Below, piece after piece: positions 17,356-25,241 of a stretch of DNA of 64,000 nucleotides. This DNA is from Sphingobacteriia bacterium (GTDB taxonomy: Bacteria > Bacteroidota > Bacteroidia > Chitinophagales > Chitinophagaceae), in the NCBI GenBank assembly GCA_947452295.1, contig CANGCK010000011.1, positions 1 through 64,000 of the forward strand. Reading direction: 5' to 3'. The position numbers and the translations under genes are program-made. Positions within the stretch are counted from its first letter, which is position 1. Each line of letters opens with the position of its first letter. The notes beneath the pieces are model-generated. The model was not told the DNA's origin and did not search any database. It worked only from the letters and a program-made list of their open reading frames with translations.

Positions 17356-18618
17356 ATGAATATTCTATTAAAGCATGTACTCATTGCCGATGTAAACTCC
17401 CCATTTAATGGGAAAAATGTTGATTTGTTGGTACAAAACAACCTAATTACTAAAATTGAGGACAATATTGTTGCTATTGCCGATGTGATAATTGATGAGC
17501 TTAATTTAACTGTTTCCCCAGGTTGGGTGGATGTTTTTTCTCACTTTTGCGATCCAGGTTTTGAATTCAAAGAAACACTTGAAACAGGTGCTGCAGCAGC
17601 TGCTGCAGGGGGGTTTACCCGTGTTTTTACCTTACCTAATACCAGCCCAATTGCCGATAACAAATCAACAATAGAATATATTGCCTTAAAATCACATCAA
17701 CTGCCAATATATATTCACCCTATTGGAGCCATAACTAAAAAAACAGAAGGTAAAGAATTGGCGGAAATGTATGATATGAGAAGTAGTGGTTCGATTGGAT
17801 TTTCAGATGGTCTGCTTCCTGTTCAATCGCCCGGTTTATTTATAAAAGCCCTGCAGTATGTTAAAGCGTTTGATGGCGTTTTAATTCAGGTACCCATCGA
17901 TAAAAGTATTGGTGCTTCCGGATTAATGAATGAAGGAATTATTTCTACTCAACTTGGCTTGCCTGGCATACCATCTATTGCAGAAGAAAGCATAATCAAA
18001 AGAGATATTGAACTTGCTCATTATGCAGGTTCGAAAATACATTTTACAGGAATTACTACCTATCAATCACTTCAATTAATCAAAACTGCTAAAAATGCAG
18101 GTATAGCTGTAACTTGCAGTGTTACCCCTTATCATTTGTTTTTTAGCGAGGAAGATTTACAAGAATACAACACCTATTTAAAAGTAAATCCGCCCCTTCG
18201 TAAACATACGGATATGATGGCTCTTAGAGAAGGAATAATTGATGGAACCATCGATTGTATTGCATCTCATCACTTACCACAAGATACCGATCATAAAATT
18301 TGTGAATTTGAATATGCCGATTTTGGCATGACTGGTTTAGAAACTTCATTTGCGGTTATTAATCATTTATTTCCTCAAATAGCTACTAATCGATTAATTG
18401 AATTGTATAGTAATAATGCCAGATCAATTTTTGGATTACCCAACAATTGCATAAATGTTGGAAATATTGCAGAATTAACTATTTTTAATAGAAATGGACT
18501 TACAGCATTGAATCAACACAATAAAAAAAGCAAATCCATAAATAGTGCATTTAATAATATTGCTTTAAATGGTTCAGTAAAGGGCATAATTAATAAAGGT
18601 AATTTCATCAGCAGTTAA
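17356..18618 (+). CDS. Dihydroorotase-like amidohydrolase with degenerate active site
   Basis: A 420-residue amidohydrolase of the class I dihydroorotase family. The fold markers are clear: 'KETLETGAAAAAAGGFTRV' and 'LPNTSPIADN'. The metal site is not intact. The usual D-x-H-x-H-x-R-E-P-G reads 'DVFSHFCDPG', so the first His and the substrate-binding Arg are lost. The block normally 'TDHAPH' reads 'SHHLPQ', which removes the catalytic Asp. 'IHFTGITTYQSL' still has one His, and the His of the middle metal site is not seen near 'LIQVPIDKS'. Non-catalytic DHOase homologues (PyrC') that support aspartate transcarbamoylase assembly are known in Pseudomonas; a similar structural role is plausible here. 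It is commonly annotated as dihydroorotase, but catalysis of the pyrimidine step should not be assumed. Confidence 0.85.
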   Translation: MNILLKHVLIADVNSPFNGKNVDLLVQNNLITKIEDNIVAIADVIIDELNLTVSPGWVDVFSHFCDPGFEFKETLETGAAAAAAGGFTRVFTLPNTSPIADNKSTIEYIALKSHQLPIYIHPIGAITKKTEGKELAEMYDMRSSGSIGFSDGLLPVQSPGLFIKALQYVKAFDGVLIQVPIDKSIGASGLMNEGIISTQLGLPGIPSIAEESIIKRDIELAHYAGSKIHFTGITTYQSLQLIKTAKNAGIAVTCSVTPYHLFFSEEDLQEYNTYLKVNPPLRKHTDMMALREGIIDGTIDCIASHHLPQDTDHKICEFEYADFGMTGLETSFAVINHLFPQIATNRLIELYSNNARSIFGLPNNCINVGNIAELTIFNRNGLTALNQHNKKSKSINSAFNNIALNGSVKGIINKGNFISS

Positions 18619-18714
18619 TCAAAATGTTAATAGAATTAAGCCAAATAGTAAGCATACAATAAACAATATTTATTGGCAATTAATAGGTAGATTTTTAACT
18701 ATAAAAACAAACAC

Positions 18715-19248
18715 ATGAAATCAAACATCATCAATGAAGGAATTAAATTTGGATTAATATGCGGCTTATCTGCTGTATTAATTATGTTTGGCAGCTGGAC
18801 ATTAGGTATTAAAACCTATATTAATGTTCAATTTTATAGCACTTTCATACCATACATGATTGTAATACTTTTAATTGGTGGTTTTCAATTGAGAAAACAA
18901 AACAATGAATTATTAACTTTTGCCGATGCACTTAAATTTAATTTTTTATCGTACGTTATTGCAGCAGTAATCGTTGCGATATCAACCTATATTTTATATA
19001 ATATCATCGATAAAGGTCTAACCCAACAATCAGCAGAAATTGCTTTAGAAAAATCAAGGGCTATCATGGAAAAAATGGGATCTAGTGAAGAAGACATTGA
19101 AAAAGCCCTTAAAAGTTCAAAAGAAAGCATGCAGGACACTGGTTTTAAGAAAATTTTATTAGGAACTGGATTAGGTCTTATTTGGGATTTTGTAAAATCA
19201 TTATTGCTGTCTCTTGTTATTAGAAAAGAAGAAAAATTTGAAGCTTAA
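18715..19248 (+). CDS. DUF4199 membrane protein
   Basis: A 177-residue membrane protein of the DUF4199 family, found widely in Bacteroidota and of unknown function. Four hydrophobic segments are visible: about 10-28 ('FGLICGLSAVLIMFG'), 40-58, 75-98 ('FLSYVIAAVIVAISTYILY') and 150-170. Between the third and fourth lies a charged helical stretch, 'EKSRAIMEKMGSSEEDIEKA', characteristic of the family. It is 9 nt upstream of the GT2 gene, so they should be cotranscribed. Confidence 0.85.
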   Translation: MKSNIINEGIKFGLICGLSAVLIMFGSWTLGIKTYINVQFYSTFIPYMIVILLIGGFQLRKQNNELLTFADALKFNFLSYVIAAVIVAISTYILYNIIDKGLTQQSAEIALEKSRAIMEKMGSSEEDIEKALKSSKESMQDTGFKKILLGTGLGLIWDFVKSLLLSLVIRKEEKFEA

Positions 19249-19257
19249 ATTTTACCA

Positions 19258-20199
19258 ATGAACTTATCTATAGTTGTACCACTTTTTAATGAAGATGAAT
19301 CGCTTCCTGAACTTTGTGCTTGGATAGCGCGTGTTGTGAATTTGCAAGGTTTGAGTTATGAAGTACTTTTAGTGGATGATGGAAGTACTGATGATAGTTG
19401 GAATGTAATTCAACAATTATCATCACAAAACAGTTCAATAAAAGGTATCAAATTTCAACGAAATTATGGTAAGTCGGCCGCGCTGAACGAAGGTTTCAAA
19501 GCAGCTTCAGGGGATGTTATCATTACCATGGATGCCGACATGCAAGATTCTCCTGATGAAATTCCGGAACTCTATAATATGATCATTAATAGTGGCTTTG
19601 ATATGGTAAGTGGTTGGAAGAAAAAAAGATACGATAATACCCTTACTAAAAACATACCTTCCAAATTATTTAATGCTGTAGCTAGAATGAGTTCTGGCAT
19701 CCAATTAAATGATTTTAATTGTGGTTTAAAAGCGTACAAAAAAAAGGTGGTAAAAAGTATTGAAGTATTTGGTGAAATGCATAGATACATACCTATATTA
19801 GCAAAATGGAGTGGGTTCAGAAAAATTGGTGAAAAAGTAGTAGAACATCGCCCTAGAAAATATGGAACCACTAAATTTGGTTGGTCGAGATTTGTAAATG
19901 GTTTTTTAGACCTCGGAACCATTATGTTTTTGGGGAAATTTGGTAAAAAACCCATGCAATTTTTCGGTTTATATGGTACTTTGTTTTTTATGGCTGGGTT
20001 TGGATCAATAGCATACTTAATTCTATCTAAAATAATCTGTCCTGAAAACGCCATCACATCAAAACCATTGTTTTATATTTCAATGGCAACAATGGTTATA
20101 GGCATGCAATTGTTCTTATCTGGTTTCATTGCAGAGTTGGTAGTAAGAAATGCAGCTGAACGAAATATGTATTTAATAGAAGAAAAATTGGGGCTGTAA
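19258..20199 (+). CDS. GT2 polyprenol-phosphate glycosyltransferase (DPM1/GtrB-like)
   Basis: A 313-residue GT2. The catalytic domain starts 'LSIVVPLFNEDESLPEL', with 'VLLVDDGSTDDSW', 'FQRNYGKSAALNEGF' and the metal site 'VIITMDADMQDSPDEIPEL'. 'FNCGLKAYKKKV' and 'HRPRKYGTTKFGWSRF' are typical of dolichol/undecaprenyl-phosphate glycosyltransferases. Two membrane helices follow at about residues 237-262 and 271-297. The role is to make a polyprenyl-phosphate-linked sugar at the inner membrane that periplasmic GT-C enzymes can use; the YfhO protein at 12674 is a candidate user (inference). Confidence 0.92.
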   Translation: MNLSIVVPLFNEDESLPELCAWIARVVNLQGLSYEVLLVDDGSTDDSWNVIQQLSSQNSSIKGIKFQRNYGKSAALNEGFKAASGDVIITMDADMQDSPDEIPELYNMIINSGFDMVSGWKKKRYDNTLTKNIPSKLFNAVARMSSGIQLNDFNCGLKAYKKKVVKSIEVFGEMHRYIPILAKWSGFRKIGEKVVEHRPRKYGTTKFGWSRFVNGFLDLGTIMFLGKFGKKPMQFFGLYGTLFFMAGFGSIAYLILSKIICPENAITSKPLFYISMATMVIGMQLFLSGFIAELVVRNAAERNMYLIEEKLGL

Positions 20200-20228
20200 T
20201 TAAATTCAGTACCGATTGAGTGTATTTT

Positions 20229-21359
20229 ATGAAAAAAAAAGTAATTATAATTGGTCCTGCTTGGCCCCTCAGGGGCGGATTAGCATCATTTGATGAAAGA
20301 TTAGCTAAAGAATTTATCGATCAATTATTTGATACAACCATTTATACTTTTTCTTTACAATATCCAGCTTTTTTATTTCCAGGAACCACTCAATTTTCAT
20401 CAGAGCCTGCACCCGATTTATTGAACATTAAAGTTTGTATTAATTCTGTAAATCCAATTAACTGGTTTAAAATTGGTAATCAATTAAGAAAATTAAAACC
20501 AGATTTAATTATAGTTCGTTATTGGCTTCCTTTTATGGGACCTTGTTTAGGAACTATTTTACGAATTGCTAAGCTAAATCAATTTACAAAAATTGTATGC
20601 ATTGCCGATAATGTTATTCCGCATGAAAAAAGACCGGGTGATACGCTCTTTACAAAATATTTTTTGCAACCTATTGATGCTTTTGTAACAATGAGTGAAA
20701 AGGTAATGAAGGATTTGAAAAAATTTACCCAAAAGCCTGCCGAACAAATAGTACACCCATTATACGATAATTTTGGTACTGCAATTTCCAAAAATGAAGC
20801 TCGCCAACACTTAAACTTACCTTTAAACCAAAAAATCATTTTGTTTTTTGGCTTTATTAGAAAATACAAAGGGCTTGATATATTACTTGAAGCAATGAAT
20901 AATGAAGGAATTCGAAAAGAAAACATTAAACTATTGATTGCAGGTGAATTTTATGAAAACAGAAATGAATACGATAGGATGATTGAATCAAATCAACTGA
21001 ATGATCAATTGATTTTAAGAACAGATTTTATTCAGGATTCTGAAGTAAAATACTATTTAAGTGCAGCTGATTTTGTTATTCAACCCTATCGAAATGCTAC
21101 ACAAAGTGGTGTAACACCTCTTGCCTATCATTTTGAAAAGCCCATGTTGGTTACCAATGTAGGCGGACTTCCCGATTTAGTACCCAACGGTAAAGTGGGT
21201 ATTGTAACAGAACCAAATGCAACAGATATTGCTACCGGTATTTTACAACTGTATGAATTAGGTGAAAATAGTTTTTTACCCCATCTTCGTGAAGAAAAAA
21301 AGAAATACAGTTGGCAAATACTTACCAATAAAATATTGAAATTGGTAGCTTTAAATTAA
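20229..21359 (+). CDS. GT4-type glycosyltransferase
   Basis: A 376-residue GT-B transferase. The N-terminal motif 'VIIIGPAWPLRGGLASFDER' and 'IVCIADNVIPHEKRPGD' are followed by the C-terminal domain with 'ILFFGFIRKYKGLDILLEAM', 'KLLIAGEFYENRNEY' and the donor-binding 'QSGVTPLAYHFEKPMLVTNV'. The ORF track starts at a GTG at 20220; I chose the ATG at 20229 ('MKKKVIIIGP'). It is just upstream of the GDP-heptose genes, so transfer of heptose is possible but not shown by sequence. Confidence 0.9.
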   Translation: MKKKVIIIGPAWPLRGGLASFDERLAKEFIDQLFDTTIYTFSLQYPAFLFPGTTQFSSEPAPDLLNIKVCINSVNPINWFKIGNQLRKLKPDLIIVRYWLPFMGPCLGTILRIAKLNQFTKIVCIADNVIPHEKRPGDTLFTKYFLQPIDAFVTMSEKVMKDLKKFTQKPAEQIVHPLYDNFGTAISKNEARQHLNLPLNQKIILFFGFIRKYKGLDILLEAMNNEGIRKENIKLLIAGEFYENRNEYDRMIESNQLNDQLILRTDFIQDSEVKYYLSAADFVIQPYRNATQSGVTPLAYHFEKPMLVTNVGGLPDLVPNGKVGIVTEPNATDIATGILQLYELGENSFLPHLREEKKKYSWQILTNKILKLVALN

Positions 21360-21394
21360 TCAAGAATTTACTGTTTATTTTAATTATTTAAATC

Positions 21395-22420
21395 ATGATA
21401 TATCGTTGCAAAGCTCCTTTAAGAATAGGTTTAGCAGGCGGTGGAACCGATGTTAGTCCGTATTGCGATGAGTTTGGTGGAGCTATTTTAAATGCTACTC
21501 TTTCTTTATATGCTTATGCTTCTATAGCGTTAACTGATAAACCTGGTATCATTATTGAATCAATAGATCAACAACAATGTCAAACATTTGACTGGACTAA
21601 TCATTTACCCATAAATGGCGAATTAGATCTGCTAAAAGCCGTTTTTAATAGAGTACAAAAAGACTATCCATTTACCGTTAAAGGATTACACCTTACCACA
21701 TTTGTAGATGCCCCAGCAGGTAGCGGATTAGGTACTTCTTCAACCCTAGTGGTGGCTATTTTAGGGGCATTTGTAGAAATGCTTAATATACCTTTTGGAG
21801 ATTATGATCTGGCACATTATGCCTATGAAATTGAACGAATTGACTTGCAATTAGCAGGTGGCAGACAAGACCAATATGCTGCTACATTTGGCGGATTTAA
21901 TTACATGGAATTTTATGAAAACGACAAAGTAATTGTAAATCCCCTACGAATTAGAAAAGAGTACCTTAATGAATTAGAAAATAATTTGGTTTTGTATTTT
22001 ACCGCAACAACAAGAGCCTCAGCGGCAATAATTACCGAACAACAAAAAAATGTAAAAGAAAAAAACAGCAAAAGTATTGATGCAATGCATCAACTTAAAG
22101 AGCAAGCTAAAATGATGAAAGAAGCCCTCCTTGTTGGAAAATTGCATCAAATTGGGGAAATACTGGACTATGGATTTCAACAGAAAAAACAAATGGCCGC
22201 TAATATTTCAAACAATAGCATTGACGCAATTTATCATGCAGCCCAACAAGCTGGAGCTACGGGTGGTAAAATAAGTGGAGCTGGTGGTGGTGGATTTATG
22301 ATTTTTTATTGTCCCAATAATACACGTTTTAATGTTATTAAAACATTGAATACCTTTGGTGGCAAAATCAATCCATTTCAGTTCACCAAAGAAGGTGTAA
22401 GAAGTTGGACAATATCTTAA
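21395..22420 (+). CDS. hddA: D-glycero-alpha-D-manno-heptose 7-phosphate kinase (GHMP kinase)
   Basis: A 341-residue GHMP kinase. The start 'RCKAPLRIGLAGGGTDVSPY' is the signature of HddA and related sugar kinases, 'APAGSGLGTSSTLVVAILGA' is the ATP-binding GHMP motif (about residues 109-128), and 'GATGGKISGAGGGGFMIFY' is the C-terminal motif 3. HddA phosphorylates D-glycero-D-manno-heptose 7-phosphate at C1 to give the alpha-1,7-bisphosphate, as the second step toward GDP-heptose. The next three genes encode the other steps, which confirms the call. Confidence 0.92.
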   Translation: MIYRCKAPLRIGLAGGGTDVSPYCDEFGGAILNATLSLYAYASIALTDKPGIIIESIDQQQCQTFDWTNHLPINGELDLLKAVFNRVQKDYPFTVKGLHLTTFVDAPAGSGLGTSSTLVVAILGAFVEMLNIPFGDYDLAHYAYEIERIDLQLAGGRQDQYAATFGGFNYMEFYENDKVIVNPLRIRKEYLNELENNLVLYFTATTRASAAIITEQQKNVKEKNSKSIDAMHQLKEQAKMMKEALLVGKLHQIGEILDYGFQQKKQMAANISNNSIDAIYHAAQQAGATGGKISGAGGGGFMIFYCPNNTRFNVIKTLNTFGGKINPFQFTKEGVRSWTIS

Positions 22421-22434
22421 TGAATGTATAATTG

Positions 22435-23013
22435 ATGATTATGAATAACAAAATTAGTAGTATCATAAATGAAACGATAGAAGTTAAACAAGCTATATTA
22501 CAGGATACAGCTTTTCAGGCAATAATTGCAGAAGTAGTCACTACATGTACCCACGCTTTTAAAAATGGTAATCAGGTTTTATTCTGTGGTAATGGAGGCA
22601 GTGCTGCCGATGCCCAACATTTGGCTGCAGAATTTTCTGGTAGGTTTTATAAAGATAGAAAAGCCCTGCCTTCTGAAGCCCTTCATTGCAATACGTCCTA
22701 TTTAACAGCAGTTGCCAACGACTATAGTTATGATGTTATTTATTCTAGATTAATAGAGGGCATTTGTAAAAAAGGAGATGTATTAATTGGATTAAGTACT
22801 TCGGGTAATTCTAAAAATATTATTAATGCATTTGCAGTTGCAAAAGATTTAGGAGTAACAACCGTAGGTTTAACAGGTGCTTCCGGTGGTAAAATGAAAG
22901 AAAGTTCCGATTTCTTGTTAAACGTACCCTCTAACAATACACCCAGAATTCAAGAAAGCCATATTTTAATTGGTCATATTATTTGTGAATTGGTTGAAGC
23001 CAACTTATTTTAA
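22435..23013 (+). CDS. gmhA: D-sedoheptulose 7-phosphate isomerase
   Basis: A 192-residue SIS-domain protein. 'VLFCGNGGSAADAQHLAAEF' is the phosphosugar-binding motif of GmhA, followed by 'GLSTSGNSKNIINAF' and the conserved 'IQESHILIGHIICELVE' near the end, which carries the catalytic Glu/His region. It converts sedoheptulose 7-phosphate into D-glycero-D-manno-heptose 7-phosphate. Three start codons lie close together (TTG 22432, ATG 22435, ATG 22441); the ATG choice is uncertain by two residues. Its stop overlaps the ATG of hddC by one base (TAATG). Confidence 0.93.
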   Translation: MIMNNKISSIINETIEVKQAILQDTAFQAIIAEVVTTCTHAFKNGNQVLFCGNGGSAADAQHLAAEFSGRFYKDRKALPSEALHCNTSYLTAVANDYSYDVIYSRLIEGICKKGDVLIGLSTSGNSKNIINAFAVAKDLGVTTVGLTGASGGKMKESSDFLLNVPSNNTPRIQESHILIGHIICELVEANLF

Positions 23014-23711
23014 TGAAACAAATCAAAGAAGCCATTATATTGGCCGGTGGTTTGGGAACCCGATTAAGAGATGCAGTTCCCGAATTACCCAAATGTATGG
23101 CCCCCATCAATGGAAAGCCTTTTATTTCAATAGTTATTAACTATTTACAAAATCAGGGTATTGAGCATTTCATTTTTTCTTTGGGTTACAAATCAGAAGC
23201 TTTTACCAATTATCTTGCAGAAATACTTCCTGAAGGTACTTATTCAATTGTTGTAGAAAATGAGCCATTGGGAACTGGAGGCGCTATTCGTTTTGCTTGT
23301 AGTGCTGTTACTACATCTGATGTATTAGTTGTTAATGGAGATAGTATATTCAAAAATAAATTATCAGAGCAATCCAAATTGCATTTTGAAAAAAATGCTC
23401 ATTGCACATTGGCCTTGAAACCAATGGAAAATTTTGATCGATATGGAGCTGTTGAATTAAATGAAGATCATCACATCGCATTATTTAATGAAAAACAATT
23501 TGTAGCTAAAGGATTAATCAATGGTGGCGTATATTTATTAAATGTACAGGCTTATTTAGATGAAAATCTACCTGAAAAATTTTCTTTTGAAACCGACTAT
23601 TTACAACAATTTTTCAGGACACGAAATATAATTGGTATTGAACAAAATGGTTATTTTATAGACATTGGAATCCCAGAAGATTATTTAAGGGCTCAAACAG
23701 AACTAAAGTAA
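23013..23711 (+). CDS. hddC: D-glycero-alpha-D-manno-heptose 1-phosphate guanylyltransferase
   Basis: A 232-residue nucleotidyltransferase. 'AIILAGGLGTRLRDAVPELP' is the nucleotide-binding signature, then 'KCMAPINGKPF' (conserved Lys), 'ENEPLGTGGAIRFA', 'VLVVNGDSIF' (metal-binding Asp) and 'GYFIDIGIPEDYLRAQ'. In this gene order (hddA-gmhA-hddC-gmhB) it is the HddC enzyme that forms GDP-D-glycero-alpha-D-manno-heptose from the 1-phosphate and GTP. The product is a donor for LPS, capsule or S-layer glycan. Confidence 0.9.
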   Translation: MKQIKEAIILAGGLGTRLRDAVPELPKCMAPINGKPFISIVINYLQNQGIEHFIFSLGYKSEAFTNYLAEILPEGTYSIVVENEPLGTGGAIRFACSAVTTSDVLVVNGDSIFKNKLSEQSKLHFEKNAHCTLALKPMENFDRYGAVELNEDHHIALFNEKQFVAKGLINGGVYLLNVQAYLDENLPEKFSFETDYLQQFFRTRNIIGIEQNGYFIDIGIPEDYLRAQTELK

Positions 23712-23716
23712 AATAC

Positions 23717-24289
23717 ATGCTCGATTTACAAAAAATAACAAATGATTGGACATTGTTTTTAGATCGTGATGGAGTTTTAAATCACGAAAAAGAAAACGAC
23801 TATGTATTAAATACCCTTGAGTTTGTAATGTATGAAAATAGTATAACAGCAATTCCAATATTAAATCAATTATTTAATAGAATTATTGTCACTACTAATC
23901 AAAAGGGAATTGGTAAACAATTAATGACCGAAGATGATTTGTCTGAAATACACGCCTTGATGTTGAATAAAATTGCTGAAGTGGGTGGTAAATTAGACCA
24001 TATATATTATTGTACGGATTTAGATGATAACTCACCAAACCGTAAACCACAGCCCGGGATGGCATTTAAAGCAAAACAAGCATTTCCTGATATTGATTTA
24101 TCAAAAAGCATTATGGTAGGCAACCGAATAAGCGATATGAAATTTGGAAGAAACGCAGGTATGTACACTGTTTTTGTTGCAACTACTCATCCAGAAACCC
24201 CATTCCCTGATCCTCACATCGATTTAAGATTTCCAGACCTACACAGTTTTGCATTGGCATGTGCTACTGTAAAAAAATCAACTAAATAG
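23717..24289 (+). CDS. gmhB: D-glycero-D-manno-heptose 1,7-bisphosphate 7-phosphatase (HAD-IIIA)
   Basis: A 190-residue HAD phosphatase. The catalytic motif 1 is 'LFLDRDGVLNHEKENDYV' (DxD), motif 2 'IVTTNQKGIGKQ', and motif 4 'MVGNRISDMKFGRNAGM'. 'NRKPQPGM' is the family's RKP-x-PG loop. The four Cys/His that bind zinc in E. coli GmhB are absent in the stretch 'IYYCTDLDDNSPNRKP', which has a single Cys. It removes the C7 phosphate between the HddA and HddC steps. It is the last gene of the heptose set; about 110 nt of AT-rich sequence without a clear terminator follow. Confidence 0.9.
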   Translation: MLDLQKITNDWTLFLDRDGVLNHEKENDYVLNTLEFVMYENSITAIPILNQLFNRIIVTTNQKGIGKQLMTEDDLSEIHALMLNKIAEVGGKLDHIYYCTDLDDNSPNRKPQPGMAFKAKQAFPDIDLSKSIMVGNRISDMKFGRNAGMYTVFVATTHPETPFPDPHIDLRFPDLHSFALACATVKKSTK

Positions 24290-24398
24290 TTTAACAATTT
24301 ATTTAATTCTAATCAACAATTTTATCAATTCACTAACATACAATAGCTTTATTTTGATTTAATGTGATTGATACAAATGGATTATTAATTGTTACACT

Positions 24399-25235
24399 AT
24401 GAAACATCTCCTCCTAATCATTCTAACAATTCTTGTAGCTGCAAAACAGGTTAATGCACAATCAAATGCTGATTTAAATTCGTTGAAATCAATTGAGCTT
24501 CAATTAAGTAAACAAGCACAAAGTATTATGAATGAAGATGAATTGATAGATCGGTTAAGGGCAGATAGTTTTTTTACCCGTACATTGGTAAAAGCACTGC
24601 AAACCCCATATTCATTCAATTATGCGTTTGATTCATTGCAAACTATTTCAAGAAAATACGCTCCAGATAGTAGTTTTAGAATTATTACCTGGCAAGTAAT
24701 GAAAGACCCTACCTATTTCAGGTATAAAGGCGCTATTCAAATGAAAACAACGGATGGATCTTTACAATTAATCCCTTTATTTGATGGAACACATTTTACC
24801 GAAAACCCGGTTGATTCTATAAGGAATGCCAAAAACTGGATCGGCGCTATTTATTACAATATCATCCTTAAAACACACAACAATAAAAAATACTATACGT
24901 TATTGGGATTTGATGAACATGATGAAAGCAGTAGTAGAAAATGGATTGAAGTATTAACATTCGACAATAATCGACAACCTGTTTTTGGTGGAAAATATTT
25001 TTTTTATCCCAAAGACCCTATTAAACCCAAACAACCAGCGTATAGATTTTATATTGAATATAAGAAGGATGCTGCAGCCAAACTCAATTACGAACAGGAT
25101 ATGGACATGATTATTTTTGCCAAACTAATCAGTGAATCGAATGAGCCGGAAAAAAAATATACCCTCGTACCTTATGGAACCATTGAAGGTTTTAAATGGC
25201 AGGAGGGTAAATGGGTATATGTACCAGAACAATAA
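24399..25235 (+). CDS. Secreted conserved hypothetical protein
   Basis: A 278-residue protein that I do not recognise. It has a signal peptide ('LLLIILTILVAAKQVNAQ') and no lipobox Cys, so it is probably periplasmic. The rest is soluble with many aromatic and charged residues, for example 'RIITWQVMKDPTYFRYKGAI' and 'KYYTLLGFDEHDESSSRKWI'. No catalytic motif is visible. It stands alone between gmhB and the convergent lepA gene, whose stop lies 6 nt beyond its own. Proteins of this general look occur in Bacteroidota genomes, but I cannot name a family. Confidence 0.75.
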   Translation: MKHLLLIILTILVAAKQVNAQSNADLNSLKSIELQLSKQAQSIMNEDELIDRLRADSFFTRTLVKALQTPYSFNYAFDSLQTISRKYAPDSSFRIITWQVMKDPTYFRYKGAIQMKTTDGSLQLIPLFDGTHFTENPVDSIRNAKNWIGAIYYNIILKTHNNKKYYTLLGFDEHDESSSRKWIEVLTFDNNRQPVFGGKYFFYPKDPIKPKQPAYRFYIEYKKDAAAKLNYEQDMDMIIFAKLISESNEPEKKYTLVPYGTIEGFKWQEGKWVYVPEQ

Positions 25236-25241
25236 ATTAAA

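Noticed and set aside
19572-20057. 161-codon minus-strand ORF
   Set aside because: It is fully inside the clear GT2 gene on the plus strand and has no family motif; a shadow ORF.
20579-20926. 115-codon minus-strand ORF
   Set aside because: It overlaps the GT4 gene fully and is hydrophobic/aromatic noise from AT-rich codons.
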